Source: Pseudomonas resinovorans NBRC 106553 | GTDB taxonomy: Bacteria; Pseudomonadota; Gammaproteobacteria; Pseudomonadales; Pseudomonadaceae | DNA length: 64,000 nucleotides | Direction of reading: 5' to 3' | NCBI RefSeq assembly: GCF_000412695.1 | Contig: NC_021499.1 | Coordinates: forward strand, 558,001 to 622,000 | Shown here: in pieces, positions 9,652-18,763 of the stretch | Numbering within the stretch: position 1 is the first letter of the stretch | Layout of the letters: each line of letters starts with the position of its first letter | Notes under the pieces: model-generated | What the model was told of the DNA's origin: nothing | The model's database searches: none | What the model saw: the letters and a program-made list of their open reading frames with translations, nothing else | Made by a program: the position numbers and the translations under genes

Positions 9652-10844
9652 AGGCGGCTCTCCAGCAGGCGGCCGTGCTCGGCGATCAGGCGGCCCGCGC
9701 GGTACACGCTACGTGGCGGACGGGAGACCACGGCGTCGCCGAGGCTTTGGGCGTCCATCAGCAGGAAGTCGGCGCGCTGGCCGATGGCGATGCCGTGGGC
9801 GGGCAGGCCCAGGGCCTTGGCGCCATTGCGGCTGGCGGCGTCGAAGGCGGCGGCCAGTTCGTCGTCCTTGGCCAGGTCGAAGCGGAAGGCCAGGAGCATG
9901 GCGCGCTCCAGCATGTCGCCGTTGCCCATGGGCGACCAGGCATCGCGGATGCCGTCCGAGCCCAGGCACAGGTTGACCCCGGCGTCGCGCAGGTCGAGGA
10001 AGGGCGGCACCGAGGTATCGGCCGGCGCCGAGCTCATCAGCGAGATACCCAGTGCGGCCAGGCGTTCGGCGAGCGGCTGCACCTGGCTCCAGGGCGCCAT
10101 GCCGAGGCAGTAGGCGTGGCTGATCATCACCCGGCCCTGGCGGCCGAAACGTTCGGTGTAGTCGGCGATGCGGGCGATCTGCCAGAGGCCCAGCTCGCCC
10201 TTGTCGTGCAGGTGGATATCCACGCCCCGGTCGAACTCGCTGGCCAGGCCGAAGACGATATCCAGCTGGGCGATGGGGTCGTTGTCGATGCCGCAGGGGT
10301 CGAGGCCGCCGACGTTTTCCACGCCCAGGGCCATGGCCTGGCGCATCAGTTCGGCGGTGCCGGGACGGCTGACCAGGCCGGTCTGCGGGAAGACCACCAG
10401 CTCCAGGTCGATCAGGTCGCGGTAGCGCTCGCGCAGGGCCTGGATGGCCTCCACATGGCGCAGGCCGAACTCGGGGTCGATGTCCACGTGGCAGCGCATG
10501 GAGAGCGAGCCACGGGCGATGCAGTTCTCCAGCAGGGCGCCGGCACGCTCGGCGATGGGCGCGGTGACTTCGCGCAGCACCCGACGTTCGTTGGCGATGT
10601 AGTCCTTGAGGGTCGGCCCGGCGCTGTTGGCGCGCCAGGGTTGGCCCCAGAGGGTCTTGTCGAGGTGGATATGGCTCTCCACCAGGGCGCAGGTCAGCAG
10701 CTGGCCGGCGCCGTCGATATCACCGGCGGCCAGCGGTGTGCTGCTGGCCGGGCGGCGTTCGGCGAAGCGGCCCTGGTCGATGCGGAAGTCTTCGGCCGCG
10801 CCGCCGAAGGGGCGGACATTGCGCAGCCAGTGGGTGTTGGCCAT
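9648..10844 (-). CDS. CodA-like amidohydrolase (cytosine-deaminase family)
   Basis: 398 residues. Metal ligands of the cytosine-deaminase branch are all visible: ESHIHLDKTLW (HxH followed by LDK), MRCHVDID, DIHLHDKGEL, MISHAYCLG and LGSDGIRDAW. It should hydrolyse an exocyclic amino group or amide of a small ring in the cytosol. The ATG at 10844 follows a CCCC-rich stretch; an upstream extension to 10910 would run through a palindromic repeat and is rejected. It is translationally coupled to the next amidohydrolase. The ABC importer genes lie upstream on the same strand, separated by that repeat. Confidence 0.87.
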   Translation of the reverse strand: MANTHWLRNVRPFGGAAEDFRIDQGRFAERRPASSTPLAAGDIDGAGQLLTCALVESHIHLDKTLWGQPWRANSAGPTLKDYIANERRVLREVTAPIAERAGALLENCIARGSLSMRCHVDIDPEFGLRHVEAIQALRERYRDLIDLELVVFPQTGLVSRPGTAELMRQAMALGVENVGGLDPCGIDNDPIAQLDIVFGLASEFDRGVDIHLHDKGELGLWQIARIADYTERFGRQGRVMISHAYCLGMAPWSQVQPLAERLAALGISLMSSAPADTSVPPFLDLRDAGVNLCLGSDGIRDAWSPMGNGDMLERAMLLAFRFDLAKDDELAAAFDAASRNGAKALGLPAHGIAIGQRADFLLMDAQSLGDAVVSRPPRSVYRAGRLIAEHGRLLESRL

Positions 10845-10881
10845 GGGGACCTCGTGGGCAGTAGGAAGGCTGACGTAGGAC

Positions 10882-10965
10882 GTAGGATGGGTTGAGCTTG
10901 CGATACCCATCGGCCGATGTGATGGGTATCGCTCCGCTCGCGGAACGCCGCCCGGCCCATCCTAC
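10882..10965. repeat. GTAGGATGGGTTGAGC palindromic repeat, copy 3
   Basis: It begins GTAGGATGGGTTGAGC and TTGCGATACCCATC, and ends GATGGGTATCGC then GCCCATCCTAC, again with the GCGGAACGCCGCCC insert seen in copy 2. It separates the substrate-binding-protein gene from the CodA-like gene within a same-strand cluster. A hairpin here could lower expression of the enzymes relative to the importer. Confidence 0.85.
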
Positions 10966-10987
10966 GGAGGGACGGGCGAGCAGGCCG

Positions 10988-12040
10988 TCAGCCCTTGAGC
11001 TTGGACCAGATGCGGTCCTGCAGCTCGCGGGCCTGGTTGCTGCACTCCTTCTCCGGGCGCAGGCGTTCGGCGTAGGCGTCGGGCATGTTGATGGCGTCCA
11101 TCACCTTCCACTTCTTGTCGAGCAACTGGTCGCTGTCGACACCGTTGGCGTAGGCGATGGCGTTGGACACGGCGGCGGCGTTTTCCGGTTTCATCATCCA
11201 GTCGATGAACACCTTGGCGTTGCCCGGGTGCGGCGCACTTTTCGGTACGGCGAAGTTGTCCTGGAACATGGCCACGCCTTCACGGGGGTAGACGTACTTG
11301 ATGGTGTTCTTCTGCAGGGTGGCGCGGGCGGTGGAGCCGTTCCAGTTCTGCATCATGATCACTTCGCCCGAGGCCATGCGGTCCACTGTGTTGTCGGAGC
11401 TGTACATCTTCAGGAAGGGCTTCTGCTTCTGCAGCAGTTCGAGGATGCGCTTGGCGTCCTGCGGGTTTTCGCTGCACTCGTCCACGCCCAGGTAGTGGCT
11501 GGCGGCGTTGATCAGGCTGCTCGGGGTGTCCAGTGCGGCGAGCTGGCCCTGGAGTTCCGGGCGCGGCTCGAAGAACTCCTTCCAGGACTCGTCCAGCTTG
11601 CCGCCCGGCACCCGCGCGCTGTCGTAGGAGAAGCCGGTGGTACCCCAGAGGTAGGGCGCCGAGTACTTGCGGCCGGGGTCGAAGTCCGGATCGCGGAAGG
11701 CCGGTTTCACATGGGCGAAGTTGGGCAGGGTGGAGGCGTCGATCTCCTGCAGCAGGCCCTGTTCGATCAGGGTGCGCATGATCGAGTGGGACGGCACGAT
11801 CACGTCGTAGGCGGCGCCGCCGGCCTGCAGCTTGGCCAGCAGGGTTTCGTTGCTGTCGTAGCCGTCCATGGTGACCTTGATGCCGGTCTCCTTCTCGAAC
11901 TTGGCCAGGAGTTCCACCGGGTAGTAGTCGGTCCAGTTGTAGAAGAACAACTCCTTGGGCTCGTCCGCCTGGGCGAAGGCGCTGGCGAAACAGCCGAGGG
12001 TCAGAGCGGCTACCCCATGACGCAATGCTTTCAACTTCAT
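10988..12040 (-). CDS. Polyamine-type ABC substrate-binding protein
   Basis: 350 residues with a Sec signal peptide (KALRHGVAALTLGCFASAFA, cleavage near AQADE). The mature part resembles PotD/PotF: ELFFYNWTDYYPVELLAKFE at the N-terminus, the AAYDVIVPS turn and WNGSTARATL. It should capture a small cationic or amide ligand in the periplasm and deliver it to the two permeases encoded just upstream. The start at 12040 follows GGAG. The enzyme context (amidohydrolases, racemase) suggests the cargo may be a nitrogen heterocycle rather than putrescine or spermidine. That is inference. Confidence 0.88.
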   Translation of the reverse strand: MKLKALRHGVAALTLGCFASAFAQADEPKELFFYNWTDYYPVELLAKFEKETGIKVTMDGYDSNETLLAKLQAGGAAYDVIVPSHSIMRTLIEQGLLQEIDASTLPNFAHVKPAFRDPDFDPGRKYSAPYLWGTTGFSYDSARVPGGKLDESWKEFFEPRPELQGQLAALDTPSSLINAASHYLGVDECSENPQDAKRILELLQKQKPFLKMYSSDNTVDRMASGEVIMMQNWNGSTARATLQKNTIKYVYPREGVAMFQDNFAVPKSAPHPGNAKVFIDWMMKPENAAAVSNAIAYANGVDSDQLLDKKWKVMDAINMPDAYAERLRPEKECSNQARELQDRIWSKLKG

Positions 12041-12087
12041 TGTTTTTCTCCGGTTGAAGAACAGGTTGGGCAGTGGTGGAACAAGGG

Positions 12088-12879
12088 TCAGGTGGTGGTC
12101 CTGCCGCGCTGGCCGAGCCAGAACGAGAACACCACCAGGACGATGGAGATCACCAGCATCAGGGTCGAGATTGCGTTGATCTCGGGGGTCACCCCGGCCT
12201 TGATGGCCGAGAAGATGTAGACCGGCAGCGTCGTCGAGCCGGGGCCGGCGACGAAGAAGGTCATGATGAAGTCGTCCAGGCTGACCACGAACGCCAGCAC
12301 CGCGCCGGACAGCACCGCCGGGAACAGCAGCGGCAGGGTGACCCGGCGGAAGGTGTGCAGGGGGTTGGCGTAGAGGTCGTTGGCCGCTTCCAGCAGGCTC
12401 TTGTCGAGGTCGTTCAGGCGTGCGCGGATCGGCAGGTAGGCGAAGGGGATGCAGAAGCCGATGTGGGCGATGATCACCGTCAGCAGGCCAAGCTTGATGC
12501 CGAGCGCCATGAAGAGCAGCAGGGTGGCCACGGCCGTGACTATCTCCGGCAGGATCAGCGGCAGGTTGATGCCGCCTTCCACCATCTTCTGGCCGTAGAA
12601 GGGCTTGTAGGTGGCCAGGGCCGCCAGCAATGCGATGGCGGTGGCGCAGACGGTGGCGATCGACGCGACTATCACCGAGTTGAGCGCCGCCGCCTGGATC
12701 GACGGGTTGGCGAGGATGCGCCCGTACCAGGCGAAGGAGAACTCGGTCCACACGGTGGCGGTGCGGTTGGCGTTGAAGCTGTAGGCGATCAGCACCAGGA
12801 TCGGCAGGTACAGGTAGGCCAGTACCAGCAGGCTGGTTTCACGGGTCAACGGCAGCTTTTTCAGGTGGGCGGCGATCAT
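12088..12879 (-). CDS. ABC permease, PotC/PotI type
   Basis: 263-residue inner-membrane subunit with six predicted helices and the cytoplasmic EAA loop near LLEAANDLYANPLHTFRRV, which docks the ATPase. The SLDDFIMTFFVAGPG segment is typical of PotC-class permeases. Its ATG overlaps the last base of the preceding permease gene, so the two are co-translated. It pairs with the permease at 12879-13793 and the ATPase at 13795-14883 as one importer. Confidence 0.9.
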   Translation of the reverse strand: MIAAHLKKLPLTRETSLLVLAYLYLPILVLIAYSFNANRTATVWTEFSFAWYGRILANPSIQAAALNSVIVASIATVCATAIALLAALATYKPFYGQKMVEGGINLPLILPEIVTAVATLLLFMALGIKLGLLTVIIAHIGFCIPFAYLPIRARLNDLDKSLLEAANDLYANPLHTFRRVTLPLLFPAVLSGAVLAFVVSLDDFIMTFFVAGPGSTTLPVYIFSAIKAGVTPEINAISTLMLVISIVLVVFSFWLGQRGRTTT

Positions 12880-13793
12880 CAGCGGGCTCCCTGGCGGACG
12901 GCTTTGGCGGCCTTGCGGGCGTAGAGGGCGTAGAGCACCAGGGCAAGCAGCATGAGCCCGAGCAGGAGGAAGGACAGCGAGCTGCCCAGCGGCCAGTTAC
13001 GCGCGGTGCCGAACTGTTGCTGGATCAGGTTGCCGATCATCAGGGTCTTGCCGCCGCCGAGGATGGCGGGGGTGATGAAGGCGCCGAGGCTGGGCACGAA
13101 CACCAGCAGGGAGCCGGCCACTACACCGGGCATGGACAGCGGCAGGATCACCCGGCGCAGGACCTTCCAGCGGTTGGCGCCCAGGTCGTAGGCGGCTTCC
13201 ACGAGGCGCCAGTCGAGCTTCTCCAGGGTGGAGTAGATCGGCAGGATCATGAACGGGAGGAAGCTGTAGACCAGCCCGACTACCACGGCGAAGTCGTTGT
13301 ACAGCAGGGTGATGCCGCCGGCCTGGGGGAACAGGGCGTTGAGGCTCTGGGCCAGCCAGCCGTGCTCGCGCAGGATGATCAGCCAGGCGTAGTTGCGGAT
13401 CAGCAGGTTGGTCCAGAAGGGGATGGTGATCAGCAGCACCATCAGGTTGCGCGAGCGCTCGCTGAGGCTGGTCATCCACAGGGCCACGGGGAAGCCGAAG
13501 AGGAAGCACAACACGGTGGTGCCGCCGGCCTGCAGCACCGAGCGCAACAGGGCCTGGGCGTAGACCCAGTTCACCTCCAGGTTGCCGTCGAAGTCCTCCT
13601 GGAAGAACAGCTGGATATAGCTTTGCCAATGCCAGTCGGCGCCCCAGTCGACGCCACCGTAGAGGTTGCGCGGCAACAGGCTGATATAGCCCATGATGCC
13701 CAGCGGGATGGCGATCAGGCAGAGCAGGGTGAGCAGCACCGGCGACAGCAGCAACAGCCGGTTGAGGCTGGGAGAAGTGGCGCTGACGCTCAT
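12879..13793 (-). CDS. ABC permease, PotB/PotH type
   Basis: 304 residues with an N-terminal helix (LLLLSPVLLTLLCLIAIPLG), a periplasmic loop of about 70 residues and five further helices. The EAA loop reads LVEAAYDLGANRWKVLRRVI. This is the first permease of the importer. The gene starts one base after the stop of the ATPase gene and ends on the first base of the second permease start, so the operon is tightly packed. Confidence 0.9.
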   Translation of the reverse strand: MSVSATSPSLNRLLLLSPVLLTLLCLIAIPLGIMGYISLLPRNLYGGVDWGADWHWQSYIQLFFQEDFDGNLEVNWVYAQALLRSVLQAGGTTVLCFLFGFPVALWMTSLSERSRNLMVLLITIPFWTNLLIRNYAWLIILREHGWLAQSLNALFPQAGGITLLYNDFAVVVGLVYSFLPFMILPIYSTLEKLDWRLVEAAYDLGANRWKVLRRVILPLSMPGVVAGSLLVFVPSLGAFITPAILGGGKTLMIGNLIQQQFGTARNWPLGSSLSFLLLGLMLLALVLYALYARKAAKAVRQGAR

Positions 13794-13794
13794 C

Positions 13795-14883
13795 TCAGGC
13801 CTCCATCAACAGGCAGGCGTGGGGCGGCAGGTGCACCGCCACCGGGGAGCCCACGGGGCGGGCGGCGCCGGCGCCTTCGTTGCTCTCGCGCAGCATGACC
13901 TTCACATCGTTGGCCAGGCGGCATTGGTAGAGCGTGGCGGTGCCGACGTAGAGCACGGCCTCGACCACGCCGCGCAGGTGGTGCGGCTGCGATGGGTCCA
14001 CCAGCTTGGAGCGCTCGGGGCGGAAGGCCAGTTGCAACTTGCCGGCTTCGAGCCCGGCGGACGGCGCGCAGGGGATTTCCACCGGCAGGCCCTCGGGCTG
14101 GAACAGGCTGCCGTTCTGCGTGCAGTGGCGCAGGTTGCCGGGGAGGAAGTTGATGTCGCCGATGAAGTGGGCGACGAAGCGGTGCTGCGGGCGTTCGTAG
14201 ATATCGTTGGGGCTGCCGATCTGCAGGATCTTGCCGCTGGACATCACGGCGATGCGGTCGGAGAGGGTCAGGGCCTCTTCCTGGTCGTGGGTGACGAAGA
14301 TGAAGGTGATGCCGGCCTCCTGCTGCACCCGTTTCAGCTCCACCTGCATTTCCTTGCGCAGCTTGAGGTCGAGGGCGGAGAGGGGTTCGTCCAGAAGCAG
14401 CACGTCCGGGCGTGGCGCCAGGGCGCGGGCCAGGGCCACGCGTTGCTGCTGGCCGCCGGAGAGTTCGGCGGGGCGGCGGCGGGCCAGGTGCTCCATCTGC
14501 ACCAGGGCGAGCATTTCCTTGACCCGCGTGGGAATCGCGTTGCGCTCCAGCCCCTGCATCTCCAGGCCGAAGGCGATATTCTCGGCCACGCTCATGTGCG
14601 GGAAGAGCGCGTAGCTCTGGAACACGGTGTTGACCCGGCGCTTGTAGGGCGGGAGATGGTCCACGCGCTGGCCGCCGATCTGGATGCTGCCGGACGTCAC
14701 CTGCTCGAAGCCGGCGATGGACCGCAGCAGGGTGGTCTTGCCACAGCCCGAGGGGCCGAGCAGGGTGAAGAACTCGTTGTGACGGATGCTGACGGAGACG
14801 TCGTCGAGCGCCGGCGCCACGTCGGGGTCGTCGGTGTAGCGCTTGCTGACGCGTTGCACCTCGATGGAGGATGTGTGCTTCAT
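13795..14883 (-). CDS. ABC ATPase, PotA type
   Basis: 362 residues. Walker A GPSGCGKT near residue 40, the signature LSGGQQQR near 142, Walker B VLLLDEP and the switch THDQEEA are all intact. A C-terminal TOBE regulatory domain follows, containing [10 protein letters not shown]. It powers the importer made with the two permeases and the binding protein. It is the promoter-proximal gene of the leftward cluster, and two candidate GntR operators lie 22-44 bp upstream of its ATG. Confidence 0.92.
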   Translation of the reverse strand: MKHTSSIEVQRVSKRYTDDPDVAPALDDVSVSIRHNEFFTLLGPSGCGKTTLLRSIAGFEQVTSGSIQIGGQRVDHLPPYKRRVNTVFQSYALFPHMSVAENIAFGLEMQGLERNAIPTRVKEMLALVQMEHLARRRPAELSGGQQQRVALARALAPRPDVLLLDEPLSALDLKLRKEMQVELKRVQQEAGITFIFVTHDQEEALTLSDRIAVMSSGKILQIGSPNDIYERPQHRFVAHFIGDINFLPGNLRHCTQNGSLFQPEGLPVEIPCAPSAGLEAGKLQLAFRPERSKLVDPSQPHHLRGVVEAVLYVGTATLYQCRLANDVKVMLRESNEGAGAARPVGSPVAVHLPPHACLLMEA

Positions 14884-14904
14884 AGTGGTGCATTCCTCCT
14901 GTTT

Positions 14905-14927
14905 TTGTATGCAAAAATTGAATGCAA
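14905..14927 (-). promoter_or_regulatory. Tandem TTGNATGCAA sites: likely GntR operator
   Basis: TTGTATGCAA (14905-14914) and TTGAATGCAA (14918-14927) lie in the 139-bp gap between the ATPase gene and the divergent GntR regulator gene. The first sits in a longer near-palindrome with TTTTTG and CAAAAA arms. FCD-type GntR proteins often bind TTG/CAA half-sites with a four-base centre. The position close to the ATPase start fits repression of the importer operon. Binding is inferred. Confidence 0.6.
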
Positions 14928-15022
14928 TCTAGAAATACCCGGATTATGCTGAAGACGCAACCGGGATTTCTGCCTGCCCGTTTCCGCAGGACCGGGTTGC
15001 TTACGTACATACGGAGTCATCA

Positions 15023-15712
15023 ATGGCAGACAAGAAGCTGGAAACCACGGTGGACCGCGTCTACCAGGGGGTTTACCAGGCCATCAGCAACCGCTCGCTG
15101 CGCCCCGGCATGAAACTCGGGGAAGCCTCGCTGGCGGAGCTGTTCAGCGTCAGCCGCACCTCGGTGCGCGCGGCGCTGAAACAACTGGAGGCCGATGGCC
15201 TGGTTACCTCCGAACCGAACAAGGGTTGCTGGGTATCGCTGCCCAGCGACGAGGAAATCCGCTCGCTGTTCGAAACCCGCCGGCTGATCGAAATCGGCAT
15301 CGTCACCGAGCTGTGCCGACGGCGAGACAGCGCGGCCATGCAGGACCTGCGCGAGCACCTGCTGCTGGAAGAAACGGCGCGTCGCGAGCACGACCACCCG
15401 CGACTGATCATTCTGCTGGGGGAGTTCCACATCAAACTGGCCCGGGCGCTGCACAACCCGGTGCTGCTGGACTGGTTCCAGAAGCTGATCTCCCGCGCCT
15501 CGCTCTACGCCGCCGCGCTGGACGACGACCGCCACGACGCCTGCCGCGACGACGAGCACCTGCGCCTGATCGAGTTCATCGAGGCCGGCAACCAGAACGC
15601 CGCCATCGAGCTGACCTGCTTCCACCTGGCCTCCATCGAGACGGCCATCGTCGAATCGGCCGGCAGGCTCAAGGCCAATTACCACCCGCTGAAACACTTG
15701 ATCGGGACCTGA
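15023..15712 (+). CDS. GntR-family regulator, FCD ligand domain
   Basis: 229 residues. The N-terminal winged HTH includes ASLAELFSVSRTSVRAALKQLEADGLV, in two consecutive helices at about 38-65, and the C-terminal all-helical FCD domain spans about 80-215. The FCD domain carries typical metal/ligand residues (REHDHPRL, GEFHIKLA, FIEAGNQNAA). It starts at ATG 15023 after GGAG. Its position between importer and racemase genes makes it the likely local regulator, responding to an intermediate of the pathway. It is followed nine bases later by the racemase gene, so the two are probably co-transcribed. Confidence 0.9.
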   Translation: MADKKLETTVDRVYQGVYQAISNRSLRPGMKLGEASLAELFSVSRTSVRAALKQLEADGLVTSEPNKGCWVSLPSDEEIRSLFETRRLIEIGIVTELCRRRDSAAMQDLREHLLLEETARREHDHPRLIILLGEFHIKLARALHNPVLLDWFQKLISRASLYAAALDDDRHDACRDDEHLRLIEFIEAGNQNAAIELTCFHLASIETAIVESAGRLKANYHPLKHLIGT

Positions 15713-15720
15713 CCTCGACC

Positions 15721-16458
15721 ATGAAGATCCAGCTGATCAACCCGAACACCAGCGTCGCCATGACCGCCAGCCTGGCCGAGGCCGCCCAGCCCCTGCTGCG
15801 TCCCGGCAACCAGCTCCTGGCGGTCACCAACGGCAGTGGCCCTGCCTCCATCGAAGGCCACTACGACGAGGCACTGTCGGTGCCCGGGTTGCTCCAGGCC
15901 ATCCGCGAGGGCGAACGCGACGGCGCCGAAGGCCATGTGATCGCCTGCTTCGGCGATCCGGGCCTGCTGGCCGCGCGGGAGATTGCACGCTTCCCGGTGA
16001 TCGGCATCGCCGAAGCGGCCATGCACCTGGCCACCTGGGTCGCCACTGGCTTCAGCATCGTCACCACCCTGGGCCGCACCAAGGTCATCGCCCGCCACCT
16101 GGTGGAACGCTACGGCTTCCACCAGCACTGCCGGGGCATCCACGCCGTGGAGATCCCCGTGCTGGCGCTGGACCAGGACCCGGACGGCCTGCGGCGCATC
16201 ATGCGCACGGCCTGCCTCGACGCGCTGGCGCGGGACGAGTCCGGCGCCATCGTCCTCGGCTGTGCTGGCATGAGCCACCTGGCTACTGAGCTGCAGGAGG
16301 AGCTGGGTGTACCGGTGATCGACGGAGTCAGCGCCGCCCTGAAGATGGTGGAAATGCTCGGCGAGCTGCGCCTGTCCACCAGCAAGCGCGGTGACCTGGA
16401 TTTTCCGTTGCCCAAGCCTTATGCGGGGTTCTTGCGGGGGTTTGCGGTCGGGGGGTGA
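15721..16458 (+). CDS. Hydantoin/Asp-Glu racemase family protein
   Basis: 245 residues. It starts MKIQLINPNTS, the hallmark of hydantoin racemases. Two catalytic cysteines appear at Cys76 (IACFGDPG) and Cys181 (LGCAGMSH), the same numbers as in characterised hydantoin racemases. It should interconvert enantiomers of a 5-substituted hydantoin or of allantoin by a two-base mechanism. No hydantoinase or carbamoylase of standard type is adjacent, though the two amidohydrolases 5 kb away could act on the ring. It is co-oriented with the GntR gene and separated by only eight bases. Confidence 0.85.
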   Translation: MKIQLINPNTSVAMTASLAEAAQPLLRPGNQLLAVTNGSGPASIEGHYDEALSVPGLLQAIREGERDGAEGHVIACFGDPGLLAAREIARFPVIGIAEAAMHLATWVATGFSIVTTLGRTKVIARHLVERYGFHQHCRGIHAVEIPVLALDQDPDGLRRIMRTACLDALARDESGAIVLGCAGMSHLATELQEELGVPVIDGVSAALKMVEMLGELRLSTSKRGDLDFPLPKPYAGFLRGFAVGG

Positions 16459-16476
16459 ATCTGTTGGTCAATTCAT

Positions 16477-16507
16477 CCACAGAGCAAGCCGAAGGCCTGC
16501 TCTGTGG
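16477..16507. terminator. Hairpin between convergent racemase and RTX genes
   Basis: CCACAGAGCA pairs with TGCTCTGTGG, enclosing GCCGAAGGC, giving a stem of ten or more pairs. There is no clear T-run on either side, so termination without Rho is not certain. It lies in the 65-bp gap between two convergent genes. Confidence 0.5.
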
Positions 16508-16523
16508 AGTCTCGAGTGGGTGG

Positions 16524-18722
16524 TCAGAGAGCGAAGTCGGTGCTGTTCAGGCTCGTGACGCCCACCAGCGAAATCTCGAACTCGGCGGCCGTATCCGCGT
16601 CCGTGCTGCCATAGAGGACACCGTTGGCGAAGCGCAATTGGCCGGTAGCGTTGGCACTGAAGGCGTTGGCGCCGATGAAGGTGAAGGCTTCGTTGGCAGC
16701 CGTCAGGGCATTGGCATCCATTGTGGACAAATCGATTTTGTCCCCTTCGCTCGCCTTGAAGTCGCCAATAATGTCGCGCAGCGCTCCCACGCCCATTTCG
16801 CTCAATGCGTTGAAATCGAACCTGTCGGCACCCGCTCCGCCATAGAGTTTGTCGGTACCCAGTCCACCGATGAGCAAGTCGTTGCCGGCGCCACCGTTGA
16901 GGATGTCGTTCCCTGCGACCCCGTTGAGGGTGTCATTGCCAGCACCACCGATAAGGCTGTTGGCCAGGGAGTTGCCGGTCAGGGTGTCGTTGTAGGCACT
17001 ACCGGTGAGGTGCTCGAAGTTCGCCAGGCTATCGGTTCCGGACCCGCCGGTCGCCTGGGCGGCCGTGAGGGACAGGTTGGCGCTGACGGCTGAACTGGCA
17101 TAGGCGTAGGACAGGGTATCGTTGCCGGCTCCACCGTTCAGGACGTTGTTACCCGCTCCGGCGTAGATCAGGTTGTCCAGGGTATTGCCCGTGCCGTTGG
17201 CGGCGCCGGTGGCCAGCAGACGCAGGTTTTCGACGTTGGCGCCGAGGCTGTAGGAGGACAGGTAGCTGAGAACAATGTCGCTACCACCGGTGCTGGCAAC
17301 GGCATTGGTCTCGACGACGATGTCACCGATGTTGTCGACGTAGTAGGTGTCGCTGCCGTCTCCGCCGGTCATGCGATCGGCGCCTTTGTTGCCATTGAGG
17401 GAATCGTTGCCCGTTCCGCCATTGAGGTGGTCGTTGTAGATGCCGCCAACGAGTGTGTCGTTACCCGCACCGGCGTCGATGATGACGCTGCTGGTGCCCG
17501 TCCAGCTCAAGGTATTGGCCAGGGCATCGCCGGTAAGTCCGGAAACCTTGTTGCCGTTGGCATCGAAGCGTTGGGAATGGATATCTGGGTTCATTCCATT
17601 GGCGTCGTAGGCCTCCCAGGTGATGACGTAGCCGCCATCGGCCAGGGCCGCGATGCTGCCGAACTCCTGATGCCCGGCGGTGGTGGTGTTGACGCGGGTT
17701 TCTCCCCCTACCTTGACGCCGCTGGCGTTGAAACGCTGGGTGAAGATGCCGTCGACGTCGCCCACGCCATTACCGTCCCAGACCACGATGTAGCTGCCGT
17801 CGGCCAGCGCTGCCACTCGAGGTTCCTGCTGATTGCCGGTGATGGTGGTATTGACCCGGGTTTCTGCGCCGATGCGCACGCCACTGGCGTTGTACAGCTG
17901 GGCGTAGATATCCCCGGGGCCCGAGGTATCGTCATTGCCGTCGTTGTCGGGGAGACAGGTCTGCCAGGTCACGACGTAGCTGCCGTTCTTGAGAAGGGTT
18001 ACCACCGGGTCGGTTTGTTCATTGGTCGTGGTGGTGTTCACTCGGGTCTCGACTCCGACCTTGACGCCGCTGGCATTGAACCTCTGGGCGAAAATGCCGG
18101 ACTGGTCGCCACTGCCGCTACCTTCCCAGACCGCCAGGTAGCCACCATCGGCCAGGCTGGTGACGGCGGGCCCGTCCTGCTCGCCCAGGGTCGTGGTATT
18201 GATGCGGACCTCGCCGCCGACCTTGACGCCATTGGCGTTGAAACGCTGCAGGTAGGCGCCCCAGCCACTGCCATCCTGGCCGAACGAGGCCCAACTGATC
18301 ACATAGCCGCCATCTTTCAAGGCCGTTATTTCAGGGCTGTCCTGTTCACCGAGGCTGTAGGTGTTAACGCGGGTTTCGGCACCAATCCGGGTACCGTTTG
18401 CACTGAAGAGCTGGGCGCGGACATCAGGGTTGTCATTCCCTTCCTCTGCCTTCCAGGCCACGACATAGCTGCCGTTGGCCAGGGTGGTGACAACAGGGTC
18501 TTCCTGCTCCCAGTTGAGGTTGGTGTTGACTCGGGTCTCGCCGCCGACTTTCACGCCGCTGGCGTTGTAGCGCTGGGTGAAAAGGTTGTCGGTGGTACTC
18601 GTGGCCTGGTCGGCCCAGGTGACGAGATAACCACCGTCGGCCAGGGCCGTGATGGCCGGTTCGTTCTGCCAGCCGGCGGTGGTGGTGTTGATGCGGGTTT
18701 GTCCATACACGAGTGTTGCCAC
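16524..18722 (-). CDS. Type I secreted RTX protein with seven propeller-like repeats
   Basis: 732 residues. Residues about 9-395 are seven tandem repeats of 53-62 residues, each opening with TRVNTTT-like strands, then LADGGYVVTW and a closing QRFNASGVKVGGE. Residues about 400-660 hold RTX nonapeptides (GAGNDTLVGG, GGTGNDSLNG, GGAGNDTLNG) that bind calcium. The last 60 residues resemble a serralysin-type C-terminal secretion signal ending in DFAL. There is no Sec signal peptide. The start is GTG at 18722 with AAGGAA upstream. No type I exporter genes are nearby. Function is unknown; adhesion or carbohydrate binding would fit the repeats. Confidence 0.85.
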   Translation of the reverse strand: MATLVYGQTRINTTTAGWQNEPAITALADGGYLVTWADQATSTTDNLFTQRYNASGVKVGGETRVNTNLNWEQEDPVVTTLANGSYVVAWKAEEGNDNPDVRAQLFSANGTRIGAETRVNTYSLGEQDSPEITALKDGGYVISWASFGQDGSGWGAYLQRFNANGVKVGGEVRINTTTLGEQDGPAVTSLADGGYLAVWEGSGSGDQSGIFAQRFNASGVKVGVETRVNTTTTNEQTDPVVTLLKNGSYVVTWQTCLPDNDGNDDTSGPGDIYAQLYNASGVRIGAETRVNTTITGNQQEPRVAALADGSYIVVWDGNGVGDVDGIFTQRFNASGVKVGGETRVNTTTAGHQEFGSIAALADGGYVITWEAYDANGMNPDIHSQRFDANGNKVSGLTGDALANTLSWTGTSSVIIDAGAGNDTLVGGIYNDHLNGGTGNDSLNGNKGADRMTGGDGSDTYYVDNIGDIVVETNAVASTGGSDIVLSYLSSYSLGANVENLRLLATGAANGTGNTLDNLIYAGAGNNVLNGGAGNDTLSYAYASSAVSANLSLTAAQATGGSGTDSLANFEHLTGSAYNDTLTGNSLANSLIGGAGNDTLNGVAGNDILNGGAGNDLLIGGLGTDKLYGGAGADRFDFNALSEMGVGALRDIIGDFKASEGDKIDLSTMDANALTAANEAFTFIGANAFSANATGQLRFANGVLYGSTDADTAAEFEISLVGVTSLNSTDFAL

Positions 18723-18763
18723 GACAAGTTCCTTTTGTCCGAGAGGGGAGAGGTCGTTAGCAA

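Noticed and set aside
16524..18722. Regularly spaced repeats as a CRISPR array
   Set aside because: The repeats are in frame, about 165 bases long, vary in sequence and encode a protein repeat.
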